64,000 nucleotides of DNA, taken from Oegoconia quadripuncta. Lineage: Eukaryota > Arthropoda > Insecta > Lepidoptera > Autostichidae. The stretch is from positions 15,254,865 to 15,318,864 of the forward strand of contig OX438750.1 of NCBI GenBank assembly GCA_949316235.1, read 5' to 3'. The position numbers were made by a program, and so were the translations under genes. The notes beneath the pieces were generated by a model. The model had not been told where the DNA came from and did no database searches. It worked only from the letters and a program-made list of their open reading frames with translations. Positions 33,045 through 45,119 of the stretch are shown piece after piece (the stretch's first letter is position 1; each line of letters opens with the position of its first letter).

Positions 33045-33955
33045 ATAGTACCTAACATTACACGAGACTTTTTCTGATATAAATCTAATAATCGATAGTT
33101 ACATGACCTTGCTTTTATACTATTATATTATTCACCATTACTGAACACTGATAAAGAATATCCTAACCATGACGCTGCAGCAATATAGATAATAAATAAG
33201 TATCACCAAAGTTAAAGTCGATAGATATAGGTATACTCGTACCTACAATTAATGGTAGATATTCAGCAAATAACACTTGGTACTTAGGTAGAAAACATTC
33301 ACCAATACTAGCGGTGGACGATGTCATTCACCCCAGAATTTACACCTTGGTATTCATGAATTCTAAATATGCCAATATTTAGTGTTCATGCTATTTGGTA
33401 CCCGAAGGAAATAAGTAGTGCCACATACTTTTAGAGATATTCGATAGAACATCTCCCCAGTGTGTGCATTTTCGTACACGAATTTTAGTGCACCTCGCGT
33501 ATACCGAGTCTCAATATTAGTTCTTCACGGAGCCGGACCTATGGGGGTAGGTACCTTGTAACGTATTCTCAAAGCAGCATTACTCTTGGCATGCTTACAG
33601 TTTATATCTCGAAAATGGTTACGGATTTATCAATGGATTTTACGTCAATATTTAATGCTGAATTAAGTAGCGCTCTCGCATTACCTACGTCATTCCGACT
33701 TAATATCTATGATCTCATCGATAAACTCAATTCAATTTCTATTTCGGGACACTCACGTACACAAACTTGTCAACATAACTAATATTATTCTAAAAATATT
33801 TTTATAAGGAAATTATAGTTTTTCTAGATATTTTGCAAAGTACACAAGTACAATGTTCTGTATTGTCAACTAAATACATACATACATACAGTTATTTACA
33901 TCACACGAAAATTTTACAGAACACAAACGAAATGGCAATAAACTTAATAGTAGAT
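33045..33955. other. Intergenic, no recognised gene
   Basis: AT-rich spacer with a short ACAT microsatellite at about 33875-33890. Confidence 0.45.
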
Positions 33956-33959
33956 TGTT

Positions 33960-34290
33960 AACCAAGGGCTGTATGACATCAATTGCATACGAGGTTTTGC
34001 AATTAGCCCGAGTATGCAATTGATGCTTACACCCGAGGTAAACACTCTGCTTTACATATCGATTGTGAGGTAAGTAAAAACAAGTTGTAGCTTCTTAGAT
34101 AATTCATTAAAATATGATATCAAAACACTTTCAGAAAGAGATTTAACTTTTTTTTCTGACCGCCACTTCATAAATTCGTCGTATTTCGATCGTATTCGTA
34201 TCGATTTTCTAAAACTGTTTTTGCTTGTTCTTTTATAAAATCGGGGGGTTAGATCCATGTCTCCGTCACTTGACATTTTTCAAAACTTTT
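33960..34290 (-). pseudogene. Crypton-like recombinase relic, minus strand
   Basis: The minus frame from ATG 34276 contains SKYDEFMKWRSEKKVKSLSE, then SVLISYFNELSKK, parallel to EKYLAAYETFVQWKSS...AYFNEMANKY at 5206-5480, and then departs into unrelated sequence. A 14-bp perfect hairpin (33977-33990 with 34012-34025) and CCCGAGGTAAACACTCTGC lie at its 3' side. Internally deleted, non-functional. Confidence 0.55.
33977..34025. repeat. Hairpin at the 3' end of the second Crypton relic
   Basis: CATCAATTGCATAC pairs perfectly with GTATGCAATTGATG across a 21-nt loop. Confidence 0.7.
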
Positions 34291-34746
34291 GAGAAAGAAC
34301 TCCAAAACACGAAGAATTTACTTTCGCGCCTAGCAAGTCGGCTGCCTTTTTTACTCTTTACGATTGCGATACGATTTTTTACTCTTTACTTTACGTGCTG
34401 GCCAGTTTGATTTCTAAATCGATTTCAACTAACATACGATGTGACTGCGAAACAAATAGTTCGATATTTAAAATAAAATCTTCATAAATTCTAATATAAA
34501 TTGTCTCGATTCCGATTCGAGTAAATAATCGAAATATTCTTCTTGTAGTATGACAGTTCTTTTTTCAAATTCCAAAACCTATGCTGTAATGCTAACATTA
34601 CATGGTAGGTTTTGAAACCTATGTTGTAATGATATCCATACACCCCGGCATTCAGGGAAGTAAGTGACTACTTACAGAGCAAGAGATATGTAAATATAGT
34701 TTAATTTGGTACAGTTTGTTCTTTTTATTAAAAACTGCATACCTAT

Positions 34747-34789
34747 ATATATACTGCCCTGTTAGTATAAAAGGCCGTCTTTTGACATT
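34747..34789 (+). repeat. Left TIR of the 4-kb element
   Basis: 43 bp, reading ACTGCCCTGTTAGTATAAAA after an ATATAT flank; inverted partner at 38690-38732. Confidence 0.8.
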
Positions 34790-35581
34790 AGGAACTTTTG
34801 AGATAATTGAGAAAAAGGCGGGAACTTAATTTTCTAAGAACTTGAACCATATTATTGTAAAATTCTAATGGTGTATAATTATAACTATTGTTTATAATGT
34901 AACCACATACTAAAATTAATGGAATTTATTTTACTTTTTAACAAAAACGCTGATTTCTGTTTTAGTTTATTAGCATTTTTTCTATTTTGTTGTTCATACC
35001 AAGTTAGAAGGTCGTGTAGACGCATAATACGACTTTTTTGTTTAGGCTCATCTGGATAAAAATAATTAACTAAATAAAGTTATAACGTATCAAACAATTG
35101 CTAGTTTAAAAAGTGACAAATTAATATACTGCTTTGTAAATTAGACATAACTATACAATATCTTAACATAGATTACTAATGTAAAAGGCCTTAAGTATTG
35201 AAATGCGTCTTTCTAAACTAAGAAAAGGGTGCAAATGTAAATGCTACGTTTATATCTCACTAAAACTTTTCAATTTCTAGACAAAAACAACGCAATATCT
35301 CTAAAGCTGTGTTTTTTATCGCCTTTTATGTTAGTACATGCTAAAAAAATAAAAGAAATCAATATTATTTATTAATGAAATTAGTCTTTATTTTTTATAT
35401 AATAAACATTCTTAAAAAAAAACTCAAAAAATTGCAACCTGTATAAAATAAAATGTTGATATTATTTCAATTAAATCAAAACACGGCCACTCAAAACAAT
35501 ACTCAGACTGTATCACATTAACCTAGTATTCTACTACTACTATTTATTATACGAGATCCTAAGTAAGGATTAAAGATTTCT

Positions 35582-35972
35582 ATCTTTAATCAGTCAGAAA
35601 TGATAAGTCTATTAGTTAATACTAGCAGCTATCTTTAATCAGTCAGAAATGATAAGTCTATTAGTTAATACTAGCAGCTATCTTTAATCAGTCAGAAATG
35701 ATAAGTCTATTAGTTAATACTAGCAGCTATCTTTAATCAGTCAGAAATGATAAGTCTATTAGTTAATACTAGCAGCTATCTTTAATCAGTCAGAAATGAT
35801 AAGTCTATTAGTTAATACTAGCAGCTATCTTTAATCAGTCAGAAATGATAAGTCTATTAGTTAATACTAGCAGCTATCTTTAATCAGTCAGAAATGATAA
35901 GTCTATTAGTTAATACTAGCAGCTATCTTTAATCAGTCAGAAATGATTAGTGTATTAGTTAATACTCTAGCA
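35582..35972 (+). repeat. 49-bp tandem repeat, eight copies
   Basis: Unit starts at 35582, 35631, 35680, 35729, 35778, 35827, 35876 and 35925. The first seven appear identical; the last is diverged with small changes. The unit begins ATCTTTAATCAGTCAGAAAT. Such homogeneity implies recent amplification. Confidence 0.92.
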
Positions 35973-36149
35973 GATCTCGAGAGCAGCTTTAAACAAGCTT
36001 AAGGACATTTAATATTTGCTCAATTTATTATTTTATCTTCATTTGTTCCACGACCCATTAAAACATAATACAATACTTTGTCATTAGTTTTTTAAATCCT
36101 AATGTTGTTGTTTTCAAACTTGCTCTGTATTTTTTTCTTTTACTTATTT

Positions 36150-36993
36150 CTCCTTTCTTAGTCAGTACTTCAAGAATTTCATTTCCAAATTACGGTTATT
36201 TGGATCATTTTCTAAATCAGAATTAGTTCATTCACTTTCGAGACTACTTTCATCCTCAGGTTCATAATCTTTATCTTTTACGGAATCGTCTGAATCAAAA
36301 TCTTCATGTAGTGAAATCGATATAGACGCCTCAAGATTTACAACGCGTGTTACAGATATTGCAGTATTGCTAGCAACTGGGGACTCATCTTAAATTGTTG
36401 AGAAAACTTTTATGACTGAAACAGAATTTTTTTACAGGAGATTCTGGCATAGGAATATTGAGAGCAACTGAGGACTTATCTTTGTTTATTGAGACAACTT
36501 CCACGAGCGAATCACAATCTACAGGCAATTCTGGCACAGGAGTATTGAAAACAACTGATTACCTCACCCAGAAATGTGATTTACTTTGTTACGAGAATCT
36601 TCAATATAATAGTGACAAAGAGGAGGATATAGATGCTCAAACATATAAAGTTAAATGTTCAAAAGGTCCCATTACCGGTAAAATACCAGTAGATGTTTCA
36701 AAAAATATAACCACCTCTTCAACACCTGTAAGTCCCATTGCTTGTGAAATTGTTAAAGGTACCGTATAATTGATACCAGGTATAGTTATTGTGACTGGTA
36801 AAGACACTGTCTTATCCCCATGTTCCCCGAAATTGAATGCTATTACTAATACTACTCTTATGCCAGAACCGCCTGTAGATTTTGATTCGCCCGTGGAAGG
36901 TGTCTCAACAAACAAAAATAAGTTCTCGCAGTTGCTTTCAATACCATTCAATGCCAGAATAGCCTGTAAATTTTGATTCGCTAGTTTGTGCAC
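36150..36993 (-). pseudogene. Degenerate coding relic inside the 4-kb element
   Basis: On minus, 36390-36170 gives an acidic stretch with LHEDFDSDDSVKDKDYEPED and, after a stop, NSDLENDPNNRNLEM. Upstream (36993-36637) an open frame of 118 codons has a repeated ETPSTGESKSTGGSG-type motif. Composition is protein-like but no transposase domain is recognised. The plus-strand frame 36458-36769 is the antisense shadow or vice versa. Confidence 0.35.
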
Positions 36994-37664
36994 ATGATCG
37001 TTGTGACAGACCTCTTACGTCGTGACTGTTCTAATAACTATAAATTGAAAATTTAAGAAATCCCCGCGAAAACAGGCGATTATATCATCCAAATAAAGCA
37101 AACCAACTGTGTTAAAGCTAAATATCTTTTTTCGATCAAGCATGGTTAAGCATGGAAGCCTTTGGTTTGATTTTACTGTTTTTTTTAATCTTTGGTGGAA
37201 AAGGATTCTGCATTTTGTATTGTGGAATCTGTAAAAAAAATAAACTTTTAATGCAAAGCACGGTCAGAGAAATTAAATGTTTAATTTTGTCAGCTTTATA
37301 TTAGTCTATTTAACATTAACTGGATCGTAGATGTTCAGTCTGTAAATTAATGTTTTTTGAGAGAAACAATCCGGGAGATAGATAGATAAATCGTTTATTT
37401 GTATCTCCAGGCACACACATACCATAAGTTCCAAAGCAATTGGATAAACATATTTTATAACAATCCATAAAAGTATCATCAGGATACACTAGAGTATGTG
37501 TGTGCTACAGCCGCACAATGGAGACGAGGCCTAAGTAACAGAAAGTCTTACAAAATAAGTTTTTATTTCTTTTTGCTTTTTTGTGGGTTCAAAATACTTT
37601 AGTTAGTGTTTATTTCATCAAAGTCGGCCCACAGAATCAAAAGATATTCAATTTTCAAATTTAG

Positions 37665-37765
37665 AAATGTCCTAATTAGCAACTTGCCCGCCGGCCACTG
37701 CCATCGTGGGGCAAGATGCTAATTCCACGCGGACGAAGTCTGTCGCGGGCACAGCTCTGCTAGTA
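37665..37765 (-). repeat. Dispersed retroposon fragment nested in the 4-kb element
   Basis: The minus strand reads ACTAGCAGAGCTGTGCCCGC and GACTTCGTCCGCGTGG, the GC-rich 5' word of the retroposon family seen at 1240 and 59402. Confidence 0.5.
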
Positions 37766-38689
37766 AATAAATAATAAGTAAGTATTCCTAATCATTTCTA
37801 TAAGAGATTCAAAAAGAAAAATATAGCCCAAAACTAAGCATTCCAATACCCTTATCGATTTTCTACACGATATTAAATACAACAAGCGTTATGTGCCACT
37901 CCGTTAAATAATTGATTATCACAAAATTAAAAAGCCGTATAAATTCTTACAAATAATAATTTGATACTTACTCGTAAAAATGGCGCCAACACGACGCAAA
38001 CGACACACTACATACATTTATGCGCCGGGTTTGAACTGACCGTTGTCCGTTCAGTCCGTAACACCCTGCCCCGCGCACTCCCTACACTTGCGGACGTATA
38101 TCGATGTACAGAGATTGTACGGCGTTTTAAACTTGTAACCAAAAATTACGGCAAATCAACCTGTAACATTTAACTTAAAACTCCTACTATCCGAAGCTAT
38201 AATACCGCAAATCACATTATAATGTCTTTTACTTTAATGATCCTAAAATTACATTTCATTGCCGTGTCTATTTAAAAAGCGGTATAATAACTCCATACCG
38301 CCGTCTAATTTAGCAAAACTGCGTAAGGTTGTAAAGGGTAGTTTATTAAAATATTATTCGCCTAACTAAATAAACAACAAGGCGGTATACAAACATATAC
38401 AGCTCTCTACGTTAGTTATCATACCTTACAGCCTTGAAGTTTAAAACACCTCAGTTTCAAATATATTTTTCTCTATGTAAAAAGTAGGTATGTTCCGTTT
38501 TACGTTATTATTAACTAGCATTGATCGTTTACTGTTTTTATGGGTAGAATCGACTGAAAATCGAGCCGATATACGTCAGTTGTTACACCTGGATCTCAGA
38601 AACTATACAAGATACAACAAAAATAGAAAATTGAGTAGATGCGGTATGTTCTAAACGCTATGTTAATCTAATAAACTCAATTTAGGTAA

Positions 38690-38732
38690 AATGTCAAAAG
38701 ACGGCCTTTTACACTAATAGGGCAGTATATAT
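38690..38732 (-). repeat. Right TIR of the 4-kb element
   Basis: 43 bp, inverted match to 34747-34789 with two mismatches. Confidence 0.8.
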
Positions 38733-38802
38733 CTAAATACCTACTTTACTAAACAGAATTACCTTACGGACATTATGTTCATAAAAATATTAAAAAATTT
38801 AC

Positions 38803-39081
38803 CTATTTTTAGGAAATCTAATTAGGAATAGGAAGGTGTAATTGAAGTTAGCACAGTTAGACTCCGATTTAGTGGATTTGAAGGTGTCGAAGCACTACTT
38901 CCATTCTAATGCAGAGACTAATTCTGCATACATCGCTGGGAGGCTTGGATCAGTTAATTCAAATATCCTTACTTCAACCAGCAATGCCGAATTAGTCTCT
39001 GCATTTAGGATAATGTAATAAGCGCTTCTTAACTACCTATTTCCTAATTAGAGTGTTCCTAATTAGATTTCCTAAAAATAG
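38803..39081. mobile_element. Palindromic MITE, 26-bp perfect TIRs
   Basis: TIRs 38803-38828 and 39056-39081 are perfect (CTATTTTTAGGAAATCTAAT...). An inner 15-bp perfect pair, TGCAGAGACTAATTC (38910-38924) with 38989-39003, deepens the fold-back. 279 bp, noncoding. Confidence 0.7.
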
Positions 39082-39167
39082 ATCTAGTGAATAAGCGCTC
39101 TTCCGCCGTCGTCGACCGTACCAAAAGCCTAATAATTAAACTCACTCAAATAACTGAAAATGAATTT

Positions 39168-39445
39168 GACGGCCGAGCTGATTATTGTACGAGGTAGTGC
39201 TCTCCTTTCGAAACCAGCGGATGGGGGATCGAATCCCGCTTGGGGTAAATATTTGTGTGATGAATCTTTATCATATCAGCCATAGGACGTCCATTTCTAA
39301 AAATAGGCTTGTGGTGATGAATGCGAATATTTATTCCCGAGTCATGGACGTTTATAATAAATATTTATTGGGTTTCCTTGGTCTGAGATATTTAGTTTTA
39401 TCTTTATTCGTTAACTATCTCTAGAATCAATTACTTTTCTTCGCT
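39168..39445 (+). repeat. tRNA-derived SINE, family A-like
   Basis: Starts TGACGGCCGAGCTGATTATT, has a B-box-like GGGATCGAATCCCGC, then TGTGTGATGAAT and a body ending GGGACTAGATAG. An extra segment splits the body near 39275-39330. Confidence 0.5.
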
Positions 39446-40421
39446 TGTTTGGGACTAGATAGAAGATCGAAGACGAAAAATTATGTATTGGACACAACTT
39501 AAAAGAAATAATATATGTACCTACAGAGAAACGGTTTATGAAGATTTACACAGGCGGTCTTATCGCTTGTAGCTTACTTGACCACTTTGGCAGGAAACTG
39601 TTATGTGGCGTAATCATTCTACCACAAAGGAATCTTAAAATGGCTAGTACGACAGTAGAATATTCATGATCTGATCCTAGATAGGTATTTGGTGTAAGTA
39701 GGTATCTGAAATACTGATTTGGCAAGTAATTATACTATACTATCTATGTCACCGGTTAAAAAGTCCATTGTCTTTCACAAAGACATCTAAATAAGTAACT
39801 TCTTTGTTTTTGAGGGACTATATAAAGGACTTGTATATTCCGGTGGCACTTAGACAGTGTACAGTTTTTTGGGATACAGATAAATTATAATCTTAAGTAA
39901 AGCAGTCTGTGCTAATGAGAAGTGAAGATTTCAGTAACACGTGACGCCAGAATGCTCACTTAAAAATATTGTACACATATTTTTTCAAATTATCAAAATA
40001 TCTAAATAGGACCATTTTGTGTATTCTAGCATCACGTCTAGCATCAGGTGAGATTTTGATCAAACATGGATCCAGTTAATCATAAAAAAAAGTACATCAT
40101 GATTATGAGCGGTTTGGTGTGACCACTGTGAGCACGCTCACAATTGACTCCTTGGATTCTCGCGCACTCGTGATTTGTAATTTTTTCACACGCATATACG
40201 TTTATAATAGTTGATAGATTATAATAGTGTCCTAAATGTCGACATGTCGACCGACCCAACCGACACCCGTAAGCAGACGATAGTGAACGACTTTCTTGTA
40301 CCAATCAATTCGGACCATAAATAATGACATGTAATCTGTGTGACTGTGCGTGAGTGAGTATGACAGACTATATCCGATCTCCCTCTCTATGTTCTGTCTG
40401 TCAAATAAATTGGCAGAAAAA

Positions 40422-40426
40422 TCAGT
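40422..40426 (+). promoter_or_regulatory. Candidate initiator (TCAGT) of ZNF277
   Basis: ATCAGTC, the arthropod initiator consensus, lies 58-62 nt before the ATG. No TATA box is visible upstream. A single 5-nt match is weak evidence. Confidence 0.3.
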
Positions 40427-40483
40427 CTTGGAACGAAACTAGACACGATTTTTCACAAAATTACGCCACTAAACGTGTTCGAA

Positions 40484-40730
40484 ATGTCTAATGAAAAGCA
40501 ATTCTTCGGTCCACTTACGTTGCATCAGAAATGTGAAACCCCTACCATTTTTAAGAGTGAAGAACCTGTGCTTTGCCCTTGCATATTGTGTGATGAAAAG
40601 TTCACTTTGCCTGCTTCAGAGAAGCAATTCTTGACGCATTTGTTTATGGAACATCGACTGGTAATAGCTGATGTAAACCAGATTGCTGATTTGGGCGATT
40701 ATCTGAAATATTGGAGGTTGCGGTTTAGAG
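40484..40730 (+). CDS. ZNF277: ZNF277 exon 1
   Basis: 82 codons plus G; donor GTTAGT at 40731. Encodes the first, atypically spaced finger and the IADVNQIADLGDYLKYW block. Confidence 0.9.
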
Positions 40731-43700
40731 GTTAGTTTTAATTTTGGTTACCGGCCATTGTGTGTAAGAAATAACGCGTCTGCTAGGCTAACATCAGGCA
40801 GAATGTTGTATTGGGGTGTGGCTAAGGCGGTGATGAGAAAAATACAGAAAAATCCAACGCTATTTATTGTAGGTAGGACACCTATGAGCTTTTGTTACAA
40901 TTCAGGAGCACTTCTAAGGCCCGTATTAATAAATCGTTCTTGAGGTTGAGATCGCGTCTCGGTCTCAAGACCATTTTTTCAGATGCTGTTTTAATATGCA
41001 ACAGATTCCCAAGCGTCAACTTGAGGCCATGTCAATCTTGAGAATGGTTTATTAATACGGGCCTAAGTCATTGTCAGTGCCTCCTTAGTATCACAGTTCT
41101 GCGATATTAATCAAAGTTTTCGGATTTTTGTGATATGTTTTGTACAGCCCGACTAATATTGATCAACTAGTGGCCCTTTACTATGAGCACCAGGCAAAGA
41201 TAGGGCGCACTATCAAGAACATCCAGACTAGACAGAAGGCTATGCAGTATGCCTTTAGATGTTTTTTTGCTCAAACAAACGAAACAGTGTGCAGGGAATG
41301 ATATCTGTCGTCAGGTAGTAATTGTGCATGTGACTAATTGTCACTAATGTCGGAGTCAGTCACTTATCATACGCTACTCATAGGTAAACAATGCATATAG
41401 GGGGTACACTTATTGTCCAAAAAATGTTTTACATGTTTTTGCACATTCACCCATGTTTTCCTTGGGTAGAGCTATGTATGTCATCAGTGTTTAGCTTTTT
41501 GAGCCATTCCATACACTGAGGTATGAGACCCTTTTGTTCTGCTGCAGCATGTACATACATACATACATTAACAATAATCCTTTAATATGTTGCCATACTT
41601 GTATCGAACTACAATTGTTATTGTGCCTAAAACTTAAATGTATGTGTGTGACTGGAGAAACAAATAAATGCTTTGTCTCTCTATTCTAAACGGCTAGGAA
41701 GAGTCAAGTATGCTTTTATACTTCATCCTTGATGCTTTCATAAGTAATGTGTTAACATACTAATAATAGCATATGGATAGCAGTAGTGAATGTTTCAATG
41801 TACCATAAGAATTAATAAATATATTTGATTTGATTTGAATTGGTTAGTTCTACCACGGTTCTACCAGCACCCTGCTATAGTGGAGAAATTCAACTTGTTA
41901 CATAGGTATTCAATTACATACGTGTATACCATTTTACCTTGAAAAAAATGAATTGTATATGTACAAATTTTACATATTCCTACATATGTCTGGGATCAAT
42001 TCAAGATGATAATGAATTAATTAAATAATTTGTTAAATAAATAGAATAGACATTATTCACTGATCTTAATTTTTTTTATGCACTACAGGTTGATTCTTGA
42101 CCTTCACACCTGATGTTAAGTGAAGATGAGGTCGAAGGGGGAAGCATACTGACCCAGAAACCCCAACATATTTGGGGGACTGCCTTAATTAATACTACAT
42201 ATTAATTAGATATCTGTTCTGTAACACCAACAGTTCTGGCTGATTTGATTACCCAATACTCCATTATCCAACAATTAAAACTATGTCACTACCCTGCCTT
42301 CGAAAGCATTGGTTGCACATTCAATTACCTCTTGGGGTGATTGTGTGATGAATACGAACAATAATTTGACGACTTGTTTGGTGTAGTGGTTAGCAACTCT
42401 GACCACTATACCAAAAGGTTTCGGGTTCGAATCCCGCTAGGGGCATATGTTTGTGTGATGAATACGGACATGTGTACCCGAGTTATGGATGTTTTCATTT
42501 ATAATAAGTATTTATTTACATAAAAAAAATGTATTTATGTTGTATATTAACCATCTGGTATCCACAACACAAGCCTATAGTTACTTACTGTGGAACTAGA
42601 TGGCGTTGTGTGTATGTCTAATCATATTTATTTATTATTAATAATCCCTGGTCATAGATGTTACCATTTGCCTTGTTCGAGAGTAGTTAATTTGATTGTC
42701 CATAATATTTATTTAATAATACATGATAGAAATTCACATGGTTTGGGAAAGTCTTGCAAGAATTTTACGGAAGTCAATTCAGTTGCCAATTAGTCAAGCT
42801 AAGGTATGTAAGTTTGTGTATGTGATAGGTAAATCATGACCCATACTTCCTAGGAAGGACTTTAGAAAAGTTTACTAGATATTTAAATGCAAAAAATAAT
42901 GCCATATCGAGAATTGAATAATATGGGACTAAATTAATATTTTGTGTTTGATGAATTCCATCACATTGTGTATGATTGCAACATGGCGAATTTAAAAAAA
43001 AAATTATCATCAATAGTTAATAATAAATTATTAACAGTTTACATTAGTCTTAAATCAAGCAATGCCCTACAAAATTGTTTGCACAGTATATTCTATGGCA
43101 ACTCGTGTCTCTCAGACAATTTAAGAATTATTCAGTTACAGTGTAGACTTAAGTGCTAATTACTCATTAATTAGGTACCTGTGGAGTTAGAGGTTATCTA
43201 AAAAGAATTTCTTGCGTATTTTTTTTATTTTTTATGCATAACGGATTGGTACTTGACCTCAATCACACCTGATGTTAAGTGAAGATGAGGTCGAAGGTGG
43301 AAGCGTACTGACCCGGAAACCCCAACACATTTGGGGGACTGGCTATCTTATCTCTGACAACCAGAACACAACAATGCTATTAACATTGCTGCTTGGCGGC
43401 AGATTTAGATAAGATGGTGGTAGCTAGCCAGGCAGACATTTAAAATGCCCTACCACCAACCAAACCGAGTACTTAAACATGTACCCCGCTGGGGATCGAA
43501 CCCGCGACCTCCGAATCATAAACCCAATGTTGTATACATTGAGCCACGGAGGCGGGTAAAAGTATTTGGCGAATCTGCCTTTGCTGGGCAAGTTTTTAGA
43601 AATGAAAAAATAACAGTTTGCCTATGCATAATAGTATGGATTGGAAGGCCATTACTTTTATTTGTTATGTTCTTTTTATTTTATCACATTAAAACATAAT

Positions 43701-45117
43701 ATCTGTCATTTTACCAATCACCTGTACTAACCATTTTTAGCCCCAGGTGCAAAAATAGGGTGTTATAAGTTTAGAACCTATGTCTACCTGTGGCATTGTG
43801 GTGCCAAAACATGTGAACAGATTTAAAGATTTATTTTGAAAAGCTGGTATTTGCGAATTTTTTTAGTTGATGAAAATCGGTTCTTTTGTGTTGTTGATAT
43901 CTTAACTTTTAAACAGTTGATTCGTACCTGGAAACTATGACATGGAAATGATAAAGCAAATGCGATTAATAATGGCTCTATTCTCCCAGTATATGATAAA
44001 TTAATTCATTGTTGTTAATTAAAATGTTATGTGTATTGCAGATGACAATCTCCCATACTTCTGTACAACAATGCTTCTAGACAATAAACCTGATGGTTCA
44101 GAGTCTAAAAATGAAGAATATTACTTACTAAGTGATGTTTTACCAGAAGAAAAGGAGTTGCGGTCAAACCTCCAGCAAACCAAGTTACAAAAACTATTGG
44201 AACGTCACCAGTTTGAACGAGAAGACAAAAACTATGAGAAGGAATGTCTATTTTGCCGTCACATGTCGAATACTACAAGATCTGATTATTTAAATCATTT
44301 ATATGAAAAACATAATTTCCACATTGCAAAACCGGACAACTTAATATTCATAGATGACTTAATAAACACAGTGGCTACCAAATTAGAAAAACTGCAATGT
44401 ATATTTTGTGAAGGTAATTTTAAAGACCGTACCATATTAAAAGAGCATATGCGTAAAAAGGGACACAAGAGAATCAATCCGGATAACAAAGAGTATGACA
44501 AATATTTTCTTGTTAATTACGTTGGTGACAAGCATCCAAATCAATCAAAATCTACTTATAGACTCAATAGAAACCAAAATCAACATCAACATCAAGTGAA
44601 ACGGAAATCAGAAGATTATGAACAAGACTCTAATGTGGATAGTGATCCAGAGTGGTCAGAATGGACAGAAGAAAATGGTCCAGTGATCACCTGTCTCCTT
44701 TGTGACCACACTGACATGGAATATGAGAATATGCTGGATCACATGGAACGGCAACATGAGTTCTCGTTCACAGAAGCCACAGAAGGCTTAGATTTCTATC
44801 AAAAAGTTAAAATTGTTAATTATATCCGTCGACAGGTGCATTTAAAGCAATGTTTAGCCTGTGATACAAAGTTTGATGATTCGAGGAATTTAGAAAAACA
44901 CATAAAAGAAGCAAAACATTTTGTGTTAACGAAAGAGAGGTGGGACCAGCCTGAATATTATTTTCCAACATATGAAGATGATTTGTTTTTGTGCTTCATT
45001 CAGGATGATGATGAAAGTTGGTGGTCAGGCGATGAAAGGGAGGTGGAGAACAGGAATTGCATGTCTGATAGTATATCTAAGGAAATGGCTTTATCAGTTC
45101 TTCAAGATAATGATTAA
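40484..45117 (+). CDS. ZNF277: ZNF277-type C2H2 zinc-finger protein, 2 exons
   Basis: Join 40484-40730 and 44042-45117; 440 aa, close to the usual 440-450 for ZNF277. Fingers: CPCILCDEKF (Cys33/Cys36, His52/His57), CLFCRH (151/154, 168/173), CIFCEGNF (202/205, 218/224), CLLCDH (300/303, 316/321) and CLACDTKF (353/356, 369/375). Family hallmarks are LVIADVNQIADL...YLKYWRLRF (59-81), YYLLSDVLPEEKELR (about 109-123), INPDNKEYDKYF and WDQPEYYFPTYEDD (383-396). An acidic tail ends the protein. ATG 40484 has A at -3; a GTG upstream is not used. Intron 40731-44041 carries SINEs and a MITE. ZNF277 is a nuclear and nucleolar protein known to bind uS5; its exact role in insects is not inferred here. 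AATAAA at 45479-45484 is a candidate poly(A) signal. Confidence 0.93.
40917..41063. mobile_element. MITE, GGCCCGTATTAATAAA family, copy 4 (internally deleted)
   Basis: 147 bp with the same termini, in the ZNF277 intron. TAA on both sides (40914-40916, 41064-41066). About half the interior of the 330-bp copies is missing. Confidence 0.75.
41070..42070. other. ZNF277 intron: no recognised gene
   Basis: A TTTGATTTGATTTG word at 41824-41838 resembles a LINE tail, and there is an ACAT microsatellite at 41550-41568. Nothing else is supported. Confidence 0.4.
42075..42190 (-). repeat. SINE family B, 3' end only
   Basis: Minus-strand end of family B: the CACACCTGATGTTAAGTGAA and GATGAGGTCGAAGG words next to a T-run. 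Confidence 0.65.
42363..42625 (+). repeat. tRNA-derived SINE (family A)
   Basis: Starts GACGACTTGTTTGGTGTAGT, has B-box GGGTTCGAATCCCGC at about 42422-42436, TTTGTGTGATGAATACGGAC, and ends GAACTAGATGGCGTTGTGTG. The best-preserved A copy, in the ZNF277 intron. Confidence 0.8.
43205..43556 (-). repeat. tRNA-derived SINE (family B), full-length
   Basis: The minus strand runs from CCGCCTCCGTGGCTCAATGT (43556) through B-box GGGTTCGATCC (about 43492-43502) to the AT-rich end. In the ZNF277 intron. Confidence 0.8.
44042..45117 (+). CDS. ZNF277: ZNF277 exon 2
   Basis: Acceptor TGTATTGCAG ends at 44041; G plus AT restores Asp83. Encodes residues 84-440 with four fingers; stop TAA at 45115-45117. Confidence 0.92.
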
Positions 45118-45119
45118 GT

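Larger units (their letters stand above)
34747..38732. mobile_element. 4.0-kb DNA transposon-like element with 43-bp TIRs
   Basis: Terminal inverted repeats lie at 34747-34789 and 38690-38732: ACTGCCCTRTTAGTRTAAAA then GGCCGTCTTTTGACATT, two mismatches in 43. Both ends sit in ATATAT, so the target duplication cannot be read. The interior holds an eight-copy 49-bp tandem array (35582-35972) and degenerate coding remnants. On minus, near 36390-36200, an acidic stretch (HEDFDSDDSVKDKDYEPEDE) is visible. I do not recognise a transposase and the superfamily is open. Confidence 0.65.

Noticed and set aside
35582..35972. CRISPR-like array
   Set aside because: The units are directly abutting 49-bp repeats without unique spacers, in insect DNA.
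42422..42436. tRNA gene suggested by a perfect B-box
   Set aside because: The A-box to B-box spacing and the flanks do not fold into a cloverleaf; the same body is dispersed in many copies, so it is a SINE. The same applies to the B-boxes in the family B copies.
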